Part shown: positions 36,901 through 49,500 of the stretch, piece by piece
Layout of the letters: the number at the start of each line of letters is the position of its first letter
Numbering within the stretch: the first letter of the stretch is position 1
DNA from: Nyssa sinensis
Taxonomy: Eukaryota; Streptophyta; Magnoliopsida; Cornales; Nyssaceae
Assembly: GCA_008638375.1 (NCBI GenBank)
Contig: CM018052.1
Span: 20,849,071-20,913,070 of the forward strand
Length of the DNA stretch: 64,000 bases
Direction of reading: 5' to 3'
Made by a program: the position numbers and the translations under genes
The notes under the pieces: model-generated
Told to the model about the DNA's origin: nothing
The model's input: only the letters and a program-made list of their open reading frames with translations
The model's database searches: none

Positions 36901-39900
36901 TATATGTGTTGGAAGAGTTGCATGTTCCCGTTGTTGCTGCCTCTTTAGTTGATTTATCTTCTTTCCGTTTGAGTTCCAAGTCATCTTGTTTTTATTTATG
37001 GCATTCTTGCCTTGTTCACATTTCTAATAGTCGTTTACTAGGTTTTTAGTTTCAATTGGTTGTTTGGGTAATTTGGACTGTCTTGATATTTCTGATTTTA
37101 GTGGATGCAAGTTCGTAAAATTTACTGCATTTCCTTTTAGCAAAGGTTCTATCATTTGTCTTGCACCTTTTGACCTTGTTCATTCTGATGTTTGGGGAGC
37201 TGCTCCTATCCCTACCAGATATTATGTTTCTTTTATTGATGATTATTCCCAGTATTGTTGGGTTTATCTAATGAAGCGTCACTATGAATTTCTTTCTATC
37301 TTTTCTACCTTTTGTGCTATGGTATGTACTCAGTATTCTTCTATTATGAAATGCTTTAGATATGATTTAAGAGGGGAATATTCTTCTAATGCCTTTCTTG
37401 ACTTGTTGAAATCTGATGGCACTATTCAACAATCTTCGTGTGCAGATACTTTTGGAGTTTCTCCTTTTGAGAGATTGTGTCGTAAAGCTCCTGATTATTT
37501 CTTTTTGCATGTGTTTGGATGTACCTACTTTGTTCTCCTTTTTGGTGTTCTTCGTACCAAACTTTCTGCTTGATCAGCAATGTGTGTCTTTCTTGGTTAT
37601 GCTGAGGGGCAAAAGGGCTATCGTTGTTATGATCATGTTGCTAACAAACTCTGTGTCTCTTGGCATGTGGTTTTTATGGAGCATATCCCTTTTTTCTCTA
37701 TTCCTTCTAGTTCTCGCACTTTGCACAAATCAGGTCTTATTTATATGGATCCTTTTCCTGATGTTGTTCCTTCTGAATCCTACGTTACTAATTTGTCTAT
37801 ATCTGATATCCCTCGCTCCACGTATTCTTCTGTTGATCGTCCTCCTATCGTTCATACTTACGATCGCAGGAACACAACTATATCTTCTACATGTACAACT
37901 CCTCTGCCATTCCATTTTGACTCTCACTTAGGTTCTGAGGCTGTGGATCTTGCTTCTCAATATCCTAAGAGTATTTATAAGTGTCCTGATATGTTTGGTT
38001 TATGTAATTCTTGTTATTCTGCTGATTACTTTTCTTTCTTGGCTTCTATTCATTCTCTACGTGAACCGACCTTCTATAAGGAGGTTGTTCTTGATCCTCT
38101 TTGGCGCCAAGCTATGGATGAAGACCTTTCTACATTGCATAAGACCGACACATGGGAATTGGTGTCCTTGCCTTCTGGTAAACGTGCGGTTGGTTGTAAG
38201 TGGGTGTACAAGATCAAGACTAGGTCATATGGCTATGTGGAACGATACAAGGCTCGACTACTAGTAAAGGGATTTAGTCAGGAGTATGGTATTAACTACG
38301 AGGAGACATTTGCCTCTGTTGCGAAGATGACTATAGTTCGCACAGTGATTGCAGTGACCGCTGTTCGTTAATGGAGTCTTTCTCAGATGGATGTCAAAAA
38401 TGTCTTTCTTAATGGGGACTTGGTTGAAGAAGCTTTCATGGTTCCTCCTCTTGGTCTCTCTCATAATCCTGGTGAAGTCGGCAAACTAAGGAAGGCATTA
38501 TATGGTCTCAAACAAGCACCTCGAGTTTGGTTTGCCAAGTTCTCTATTGTCATTTGTGACAAGGGTTTTTGTGCTAATGATCATGATTCGGCCCTTTTTC
38601 TTCCGTCTAATTCTGCAAGTTGTATTGCTCTGTTACTCTATGTTAATGATATGATCATTACCGGTGATGATATAGATGGGATAATATTTTTGAAATCACA
38701 GTTGCAAGATCACTTTGAGATAAAGGATTTGGGTCCTCTTTGTTATTTCTTGGGTATTGAGGTAGCTTCTTCTCCTAAAGGTTATCTTCTCTCTTAGTCT
38801 AAGTATGCCTAAGATATCATTCAAAAATCTCGCCTCACCGATACTCGGAGAGTTGAGACACCCCGTAGAGCTCAATGTTTGCTACTCTTCTTCTGATGGA
38901 GTTCTACTGTTTTATCCTACTTTATATCGAGCTAGTGTTGGGAGTTTGGTCTATCTCACTGTTACACGCCCAGATATTGCATATGTCGTTCACGTGGTTA
39001 GTCAGTTTGTTTCCTCTCCTACCACCATTCACTGGGCAGCTGTTCTCTGTATCCTCTGCTATCTCCGAGGCACTTTGCATCAAAGTTTATTATTGTCTTC
39101 CTCCTCTTTATTGGAGTGTCGAGCTTATTCTGATTCTGACTGGGCTGAAAATTTTATGGATAGAAATTCTACCACTAGCTTCTAAGTTTTTCTTGGCGAT
39201 TCTCGTATTTCTTGGAAAAGTAAGAAGAAGACTGCTGTTGCTCGTTCTTCTGTTGAGGCTGAGTATCGTGCCATGGCTACTACTACAATAGAGATTATTT
39301 GGTTACGATAGTTACTTGCTGATCTTGGCATTTCTTTGTCTATTCCAATGACCATGTATTGTGATAATAAGAGTGCCATTAAGATTGCGCACTGATTTGT
39401 TTTCCATGAGCGGACCAAACACATTGAGATTGATTGCCATTTTGTGTGCCATCATCTTCAGCTTGGAGCAATTTATCTTCCGTTTCTTCCTTCTACTTTG
39501 CAATTGGCTGACTTCTTTATGAAGTCTCACACAATTATGCGTTTTCGTTTTCTGCTAGACAAGCTCTCGATGCTTTTTGTTGTCGCATCATGAGTTTGAA
39601 GAGGGGGGGGGGGGGTGTTAGAGTATTTAATAGTTTCACATTGTAGTTTAGCATGCCATTAAGGGTATTTTAGTATTTAGTCCTTTTGTTCTCTTGTTTC
39701 ACCCTAGTATAAAGGGTCTTTCATTATTTTCCTATTAGTTTATCTTTTGTAATACAGAGTTGACATATAAGAAGACTTCTCTCTTCTTCTTCATTTGTCT
39801 AAAGTTTACAGTCCCGTGTCCATATCCGTGCTTCTTAGTCCATTTGTGTATGGCTTACTATCAAGAGTTCCTAAACAAGTTCATGTCAATTGGTTGATTT

Positions 39901-42900
39901 CTTCCTTTTCAAGGATGTTTTGATTGGTTTGCTTTATACATGACTGGAGATATTTATGGCCCTCCTCATATGTTCTTTGCAGAATTTGCCAGCAATCCAT
40001 CTATTCAATGCCAGGTTTAAGGAGCATATAGGGGATGTACTTGGTGCACATGCTTCATATCTCCAGAGTGAGACAGGATCCAATTCCCACTTCATTGAAA
40101 ATGTTATAAAGGAAGCTAATATGGAAAAACGTCTGGTACGCAATTAAATCTGCATATGTTCTAGATCTGGAGTGGTGACCTATTGAAATTTGCTGTCTGT
40201 AATTGTCAGGGAAATTTTGCAGCTGCTTTCCATGTATATGAGAAAGCACTTGAAACGGCTGCGGAAAGGCAGAAATTGCATACCGTTCCCAATCTGTATA
40301 TTCACTTCTCTCGTCTTAAATACATGGTACACAATTTATGCAGACCTAACTTTTCAGCATCAGAATCTTGTTAATTATAAATTCTGTATTTGTTACTTAT
40401 TTTAGATTGTAGCCTCTAGTAAACAATTTTTTTTTTTTTTTGGTGCTGTTTAGTAAACTGATATTTGATTTACCAAATGGTTATTGATCTAAATAATTTT
40501 GCTCTTCAAAATTGTTGTTGGCTGATCTTGCAATGCTGCAAAGGGATGGCACTGGGACATGGTTTAGCGGTAACTGGGCCCTGCCTTGACTGCGATGGGC
40601 ACATGATGTCTGAAATCAGGCTTGGGACTTATCAAAATATAAAAATAAAAACTGAAATCAGGGCCAGGATGTGTCTTGTATGAAAGTGAAAACTTGATTT
40701 ACTTATGGTGCATGTTTGAAATTTGACTGAAACTGACCCTGCCCCCACCCCCGTTCCCAAGCCCAAAGCTGTATAAAGCTTTAGGCTTAGTGAATAATCC
40801 ATGCAGGACCTCAATTTTAAACTTATATTGGAAATGGTGGTTGAAAGTGTGCCAAATCATTGTAAGATGGTGTCTTTTTCAACGTGAAAACCCAAAAATT
40901 TGCATCAATGGGGAGATGAAACAAGAGATCCTTAAGCCTCCACAGACCTCTAGTTATTTCACCCATTAATTTGCAGTGGCGCTTATATGGCTGTAAAATA
41001 AGCATGATCTGCAGTAGATTGGCATTCTTTTGAAAGGCAGGGTGAGTTTCTTAATTTTATGATAAAGATGATATGTTTCTGCTGACATGCTTGCTACTTT
41101 TAGATAACATTCTCATTCTGTCTAGCAGTTTCTATCAGACTAAATTTTTAAGTGGTGGATGGCTTTTGCTAAGCTACTTCACTTTCAGAGTAGGTTAGCA
41201 CAATCCCCAATTTCAATGGACAAAAATAACCTTAACTTTTTTAAATTAGTAAAATAATAGCTGGAAACTTGGCCGTCTTGAATTTGATTCTCACGGGAAT
41301 CAAAACACTTGGGTCTAGCCAATACCTGTGGCTTACAGGTGGTTGAAGGTATCCGTGGGTTTACAGTCATACAAAAGAGTAGCTAGGGTTCCTCCTCACC
41401 AAAATAATAATAATAATTCATTTAAATAAATATTTTAACTTAATACTTTTTTACAATGTAAACAAGGGTTGCTTATTGATTCTATTTCCATCTTCTCACA
41501 TTCCCTATTATCTAAGAAGCATGGATACGGACACGGGACACAAATACGATATGACACGGACATGCAGACATGTTATTTCTCAAAAACGTAGGACAAGGAC
41601 ACAGACACGTTAGGGACACATTGAATATATATAATTTTTTATATTTTTATGACCATATAATAAAAACCTAATGTTATTTCAATTAAAATTAACATAAAAC
41701 ACACAAATTTAAAAAATATTATTAAGATATTAAAATAACAAAGCCATTAAATAAAAATTAAAGTACTTCTTCATTTAATCATCAACATCCATGATTCAAG
41801 TGCCTGGACACGTGTTCGGGAAGTGTCCGAGAGTGTCGGTGTCCGACACAGACACGTGAGTCAAAATAGAATGTCCGTGTTTCATAGCCTATTATGCCTT
41901 TGATGCCAACCTCTAGTTGATACAACCATACAACCACCATTACCGGCGGGCATATTTGGACAAACATGAGAACACTTGCCTCAATTGCTATCTCATTCGT
42001 TTGAATTTTGTGCCATCATATTACGAACAACCACTGATCACCATTTTTTTGCAAATTCATTCTCAGATATCCTTTCCATGGAAATTACTCAAAAGAGAAG
42101 AAGAAAAAAATGAGGGGAAAAATGGACAAGCAAAAAAGGAGGAGATTGAATTAAGTTGAGATTCCCAATTCCTACATTAAAAAGCCACTGTAGCACCATA
42201 ATAAAGTATTGGCCTGACATCTAAAAGGGTGGGGTTAGAGTCAAGAATTTACTTCTTATCTTTGTCAATTTTTTCTTGAATTGGCATTGTCACCAGTGCT
42301 CTTGCTCTCTCTCTGTCTCTCTCTATGCGGTTGGTTGCTTTATTGGTGATTCCATCAATAGTTGGCAAGATTTTCCAACTTCTCAGTCATTAATATCAAT
42401 GTTTAGAAATGGTTGGTGATCTTTGGTGACTGGTGTGCTCTTTATTAGAGACTATAAGCCACCTTTTCCTTTACTGCCCAATCATTAAGGATGTGTGGTG
42501 TCTCCTCTTCTCGCTATTTGGGTGCTTGTGGATCATGTCTACTTTTGTGTTAGATTTCCTTAGTGGGTGGAAAGGAGGAGAAGTGGGGGGTGGGGGGGCA
42601 TGTTAGGAGGAAGGTGCGGAGGCTAGCACCGTTGTCTTTTTTCCACACTTATAGTGCGAGAGGAACTAAAGATTTTGATGCCCCCTTGTAGATTTAAAGA
42701 TTTTTTTTAGAACTACTATACTTTTGGGTACAAGAGTCGTACCCGTTTTTTATATAAATTTTGGGAGGTTTGAAGCTCTTATTTTATAAGTCTCCTTTTT
42801 TTTTTTTTGTAAATGGGTTCACCCTCCTCAGGTGGCTTTATGATATTATTTATCAAAAAAGAAAGTGCAATGAATGAAAACGGTTGTTTTTTTTGTCTTC

Positions 42901-45900
42901 TTTTTTTTGGATGACTAAATTAACAAAAATTACCCTTTTAAATTTGAAGAGAAAAGGGTATTTTTTTCTTGAGTAAACTTGGGGGATAATGCTAACCTCC
43001 TTCAAGGGTAAAAATAGGTCAATGAAACCCTATAAGACATATACACATAAACAACTAGACAAGTTTTTTAGTAAATTTCATTAGAAGGCACCAAAGGGGT
43101 GCACCCATATATAAGAAGTGAATATCTTCACTATACAAACTACAACCTTGTATCACTCAAAAAAATTTCAAAAGAATCTATAAACAAGGAAGATTTCTTG
43201 TAATCCAAAAAAAGAGCAAGCTCAACACAACCTTGTTGACCTTTACATAGGGGATTTTACCCCTTTAAAGGATTGTCGGTTGCTCTCCTCCAAACACTCC
43301 ACTATATGTACAATGGAGCCATTTGTTAAACTTCTTGCACCCTTTTCCTTAATTGACGCCCTCTCCAACTAGAGAGAACCTCTACTGTCGACCTAGGCAT
43401 CACCCATTTAACTCCGATAAGGCAAAGCAAAGAATCCAAAGTGGTTGATGGGGGAGGGATGTTTGGGACTAAAAAATGTGTTTATTCAATAGGGCTATGT
43501 TGGGTAAATGGATGTGGAGATATGCGGTTGAAGATCAAGTAAAGTGGAGGAACACTAAGTATGGTGAGGATTTTTTTTTTGTGTGTGTGGGGGGGGGGGG
43601 GGGGAGGGGGGGATGGTACTTGAAGGAAGTTAGGGAGGCTTATGGATGTGGAGTGTGGAAGGCCATTCAAAAGGGGAGGGAGAAGTTTTGTGAGTTGGTT
43701 AGATTTGAAGTAGGCCAAGGCTTAAGGGTGAAATTTTGGGAGGACTTGTGGTGTTGTGAGAGGAAGCTTAAGGATAGATTCCCCTCTTTATATAACATTG
43801 CTTGTAGTAAGGAGGTGAGGGTGGCGGATAGTTTGGATATTGTGGGGAGAATGGTAGTATGGAGTCCACGCTTTAGAAGGAATTTTTATGATTGGAAATC
43901 GGGGAGGTGGAGGAGCTTATGACATTATTGAGTAAGTGTAAGGTGCAGGAAGGTAGGGAGGATGCTTTGGCTGGGAATGCAAATAAGACTAAGGGATTCA
44001 CAATGACATATTTTTATCATTTGTTGCTTGGGAGGAAGGAAGAGGTGTTTCAATGGCACTTGATTTGGAAATCTCGTATACCAAAGAGAGTGGCCTTTTT
44101 TTGTTGGATGGTGGCGTGGAGTGCTATTCTCACGGTGGGGGGTTTTCATCTTCCTAGTAGGTATGGTATGTGTAAAAGGGAGGAGGAAGTGGTGGATCAT
44201 CTCCCTGTGCATTGTTCCATTGCTTGTGATATGTGGGGTATGGTGCGATCCCATGGGGTATGCCCGCCACTGCGAAGGAGGTTTTTTTGTCTTGCAGATG
44301 TTATCGGATGAAGAAAGAATTGATGGGTGTGTGGAGAATAGCACCTTTATGTCTTGTTTGGTGCATTTGGAAAGAGAGGAACTAGCAGACATTTGAAGAT
44401 AAGGAGGCTCCTTTATGGATTTACAAGGATTCTTTTTTGAGATTATGGTATTTTTGGTGTAAAGAGTAAGATTCTATGTATTTAGATAAGTTTATAGCTT
44501 TTTGGGGGGAGTTAAGGCCTTGATTTTTTTTTATAGCCCCTCCCTTTTTTATATATGGGTTTTCCTCCCCCACCCCCCTCGGGCACCTTGTTTATAATAC
44601 AATTTACTTTTACTGATGAAAAAAAAAGTTCTTTGGTGACTGGACATTTCAGTAGTAAATGGTTAACTAACTCTTAATCCCCCTTGCATAAAAAAACACC
44701 GGTTAACAATAATTTTCCTTCTGTTATGAAGGTTATCAATAGTTAGGATTTTCCAAAGTGTTGCTGTCCATAAAAAGAATTAGATATGGACAATTTATAT
44801 CTGAACTTCAATTTCGTCCTATATATATGGGTTAGGATTAGGATTAATTATACATGGTGTGAGAATAACTATTCTTACACTTGAAATCCAACCTTTGGAG
44901 TCAATATTCCTCCATGCTTTTCATGCATGTGAAATATTAAGTTAATTGAGATTTAGATATAACAGATTGCCATCATGCTCTAAATTAGAATTGTATACTA
45001 ATATTTTATTAAAAGAAACGTGAGTTAATGGATTGACACTATATCTGATTAACTTGATATCTTGCCTTGCATGACAAGTACAATAAAGATATCTAGTCCA
45101 ATAATAAACTTCACTAAATATGACTTGCATCAAAACTAATCGGGGGGTGTAAAAATTGTTAGTTCTTAAACTTGGTGTTAGTTGATCCTGCCATACAGAG
45201 ATGGACTTCAAATTGGTCTTGTTAACTTATCAATTCATCCATTAAAAAATAAAAAGTAGCAGTTCATGGATTGGTTGGATTGACAAAAATTAAACTGAGA
45301 AGCATGGCTTATGATTTTTATATTATAGTGAATCCGTGCATTGAAATTCCAGCTGGTTGGATTGGGTTGTAGATTTAGAGAGCCTTCATAATTATGCAGT
45401 CTGTTGTTATTTTTCATTATGGAACTTTAACAATCTGTTTTATTTATATGGCATTATGACAGAGTTCTCTTTATTAACTATCAAGAAAAAAAAGAAAAGA
45501 AAAATCAAAGTTTTCCATATATGAATTTCAAACTTTTCCTTGAGGTTTCCATCTTTGATGCAAAAGTTTTCTTATGATGTAGAAGCTATTCTTTTCCTTT
45601 TGTTTTAGATGCTTACTTTGCGAGAATAATTATCTTTCTTACATGAATGATCTTAAATATTATATTTTATTGTCTTGTTAATCCAATTTGTTCACAATAA
45701 CATTAACTAGTAAACTTGTGCATGACTACATCCCGGTAAGCAAATCTGCCTCTGATACGTATTTTTTGGTATTTGAAAATTTTTCATATGAAGAAGGAAA
45801 CTTTAAAGGAAGAACAAAATGAAAGACAGCCATATTTTAGAAAAGAAAGAAGAAAACCTTAAGGTTATGGAGACATCATAATCAATGTAAGTTATTAGCT

Positions 45901-46494
45901 ATAATTGAAAGGGTTTAGAAACCCTAATTGGTTAACCATGATAGGAGCCAAAATAGCATACCAGGTGTGGTTGCTTTCAGCCACTGGAGTTTCCAAACAA
46001 TTTTAAAGGATCCTAGAAGATGCAGATCTGTGATTCTTCCCCCATTGTGGTCATGAAGCCTTTTTTCCCCTCTTCCACTTTCTGTTTTTTTCTGACGTGA
46101 ATAAGTAAATAAATAAATGTTACCATTTCTGTTCTGATCAAATACTGCACAATTAAATCGTATCAATATTTAAAAGCATTTCTCTTGGTCCTGTAGGGGT
46201 GTGGGTTCGTGTCCAGGGGGATTAATCTCACCTGAAGGGTGGGGATACCTCCCGTCATTAAAAAAAAAAAGCATTTCTCTTGGTCCCAGTACATTTAACA
46301 GTTGATCCTTTATCTTCAAAGGAAACTCACAGTTTAATACCAGTTGATTAGTCGGGGTCAACCTAACATTCTTTTGAGTGTTGATTGTTGAAAAGATGGT
46401 TTGAGTCAGCTTACTGAAGGCATAGAATTTACCAGTAATTTGCTGAAACTTAAATAAAGTAAATTTAAGCTTGAATACATTATATTGTTAACTC

Positions 46495-46531
<37 letters not shown>

Positions 46532-49500
46532 TTGTTCCCAAAGGCAATTCAAAAACTCCTCCTCAAAAAAATTATGAACATGTAAAACAGAGGATAGTGA
46601 CATAGAAGGAGATACGGAGATGGAACTTTTACCAAATATAGAAGATAAATTCCCATCTGCTATACGAATTTTTTCTCTACCAGTACCGGAACACATATTA
46701 TAAGATGAAAACAAATTTGACAAATCGGTCATGTGGTCGGAATCGGAAGCTCTTGAATCAATGATTCAAGAGGGACAAGTGGATGAGAGAGAAGCTCAGC
46801 ATGGAAACTTAAGCAAGCAAATGTAGAAGCAGCAATGGCAGTAGATGAGGACTCCAGCTGAGTCATGAGATGTTGGAAAGACTCGATCTCTTCCCGAGAA
46901 AGAATTGAGGGTGTTGAGACAAAATTCGAAGTCAAAGAAGTAGCTGGAGAAGCTGTAGAGATAAGGTGAGCATGGGAACGAGTCACACATCCAGTGCGTC
47001 ATCCTTGACCCCATCTAGGCCAACCATGAAGTTTCTGGCGGCTCTTCTTTGTATGTCTCATCTTTCCACAATAATGACAGACAAGCTGATCCTTATCATT
47101 AGAAAAGGAGCCAACCCAGCCACTATCACGGCCCTTACTAATTCCTTTGCCTTCCCGTTGAGGCATAGAATAAAGCGCAGATCTCTTCTAGAGCCCAAGA
47201 TGTAGAAGTAAGAGCAGACCTCTTTTGAGTAGAAGACTGAAGCATAGCACTCCTTCCATTGTCCTCCCCCTGAACATAAGCATACACCTGATTAAGAGAA
47301 GGAAGAGTATCGCAGCCCAAAACTTGAACATGAATCGGATTATACTCGATGTTCAAACTAGCCAAAAACTCAAAAAATGCGCTCATGTTTTTCCATCTTT
47401 TTAAAGTTGTGGACATAACCAAAACAATCTGCCTGAAATACCTAATACCGATTCAGCTCTTGCGACAAACCTTTTAAGAGTATTATAATACATAGCCCAA
47501 GTCATATCTCCTTGTTTATGCTTATGAATCTTGCATCGCAAATCATAAATTTGAGTGGCATTTCCCATCTTCGAATAAATCTGTGCAACTAAGTCCCGTA
47601 TCTTCTTTGTAGTTCTCTGAAAAAGATAACCGCTATTAATCTCTGAATGCGTATAGTGAAGAAGCCATGACATAACAGTGGAGTTCTCTAAATCCCATGT
47701 ACCAAATAGTGGGTTTGAGGGACTCAGCTCCAAATTTTTTCCATCTATGTAACCCATCTTTCCTCTACTCCTAATAAACAACAAAGTAGATCTAGATCAT
47801 GCAAGATAATTCGTGTCATCAAGCTTAGCAGTCATAATCTGTAGCGTACCTCTACTGACCCATACCACTACTAGAGCTCCCAAAACCTTGGGTAACCTCC
47901 GACATACTTTCTTAACTAATGTAGGGATCAAATAATTAATAATAAACCAAATAAGGTTTAACAGTGGTCTAAAACAAACCAAAACCAACCACAGAACCAA
48001 GACAATATCATCAACCAAGCATCAAAGAGCCTAACAATAACCAAACAAGATTGACAAATGCCAAACAAAGCTCAAACACATCAGTCCATCCAAAATGGAC
48101 CCTTGAATGCATGAAAAATACCCAAAAAAAAAAAAACAGCCGACTAAGAAACAACACAGCCGAACCTCACAACCAGCCTTTGAACACAAACCATTCAAAC
48201 GACCATGGATCACTCAAATCTCAACCCCTTAGGCCTAGACGCACCATTAGGTATAGGATTGAAGCATCGAAATTGATCAAACTTGTAGAAACAACAGATC
48301 GAAAAAATAACTCAAATATTTCCAAAAAACTTTTGAAAATAGAAATGGTGCATCAAATGATCTCAAAAATATTTAGAAGAATCACCATAATAATCAGATC
48401 GACAAGGCGAACCAACCCTGAAAATTTGGCCCCCAAAAATGCTAATGTCAGCGTCTGCTTGGCCCCTTTTTTCTGTTTTAATCTTCTGCAGTGTTTTTTG
48501 GAAGAATTCTTGGCTTTGATCTAAGAAGCATGGATACGGATGCGGGACACAGATACGACATGATCACGCAAACACGTTATTTCTCAAGAAAATAAGACAC
48601 GGACACATCAATGATACATTGAATATATATAATTTTTTTATATTTTTTATATTACCATATAATAAAAACCTAATGTTATTGCAATCAAAATTAGTATAAA
48701 AATACATAAATCATAAAAATATGACTAAGATATTAAAATAACGAAGCCATTAAATAAAAATTAAAGAACTTCTTCATTTAATCATCAACATTCATGATTC
48801 AAGTGTCCGACACGTGTCCAGGAAGTGTCTGAGAGTGTCGGTGTCCAACACGAACACATGAGCCAAAATAGAGTGTCCGTGCTTCATAGGCTTTGATTGT
48901 GCTCTAATACCAAGTTGAAATATAGTATTTGTATACTTTTAGGGTTCATAAGAGAAGAAGAAAGAAGAAAGTGGAGTATTTTTAAAAAAGAATAGGGTGG
49001 AATAATACATAATCCCTACACCTCTCTATTTTTATTATTGAGGGTGATAAAATTACAATAATGCCAATATCAACATACTTTTAATATCCTAACATTAGGC
49101 TTTCGGAATAGGGATGGTTTGGAGCCTCAGTTCTTCTGGACTTTTCAGGATTGGGAAATGGATTCAGTTGGAGCTCTTATGGAGCTTCTCTATAGTTTTT
49201 CTGTCTTTGAGGATAGGGTGGAGTCAGTGAGATAGTTCCCTGGCAGAGAAGTTCTTGTGTTATAAGTTCTTTCTATAAAGTGCCAGGATAGCCAGACTTT
49301 CCCTTGTAAAGACGTTTGGAAGGTTAAAGTACTTTCAAAAGATTTATTTTTTGGGTTACCACAGTATTGGAAGTAATATTAACCTTGAATAATCTGGGAA
49401 GGGTGGGAAAACTTATTCTGAATTGGTGTTGTATGGATAAACAAGCAGAGGAAACTTCTAATCATCTCCTTTTGTATTGCTTGGTATATGTAGAACCTGT

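Larger units (their letters stand above)
30204..39810 (+). mobile_element. Copia LTR retrotransposon D, split by Copia E
   Basis: LTRs of 195 bp at 30204-30398 and 39616-39810 (TGTTAGAGTA...AGTTTACA), differing at roughly eight positions by eye. The exact 5-bp duplication GTCCC lies at 30199-30203 and 39811-39815. A variant primer site TGGTTTGAGAGC begins at 30399, and a long purine run AGAGGGGGGG... precedes the 3' LTR. Its own length is about 4.5 kb once E is excluded. Gag is mostly missing and pol is crippled. Confidence 0.9.
29650..39838. mobile_element. CTAAGAAGCA-family element split by Copia D
   Basis: Left end CTATGAAGCACAAACACTC at 29650; right end TATCCGTGCTTCTTAG to 39838. The exact 8-bp duplication TCCATTTG lies at 29642-29649 and 39839-39846. 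The element's own length is only about 577 bp; the rest is the nest D plus E inserted at 30203. Confidence 0.85.
46530..49096 (-). mobile_element. Truncated Copia retrotransposon F (5' LTR, gag, part of protease)
   Basis: LTR at 48913-49096 (on the - strand TGTTAGGATATT...ATTTCAACT), with primer-site TGGTATTAGAGC just inside (48901-48912). A CTAAGAAGCA MITE (48521-48889) sits between the primer site and gag. Everything beyond protease is missing, the left end abutting (TA)n. The LTR ending resembles that of elements A and B. Confidence 0.75.
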
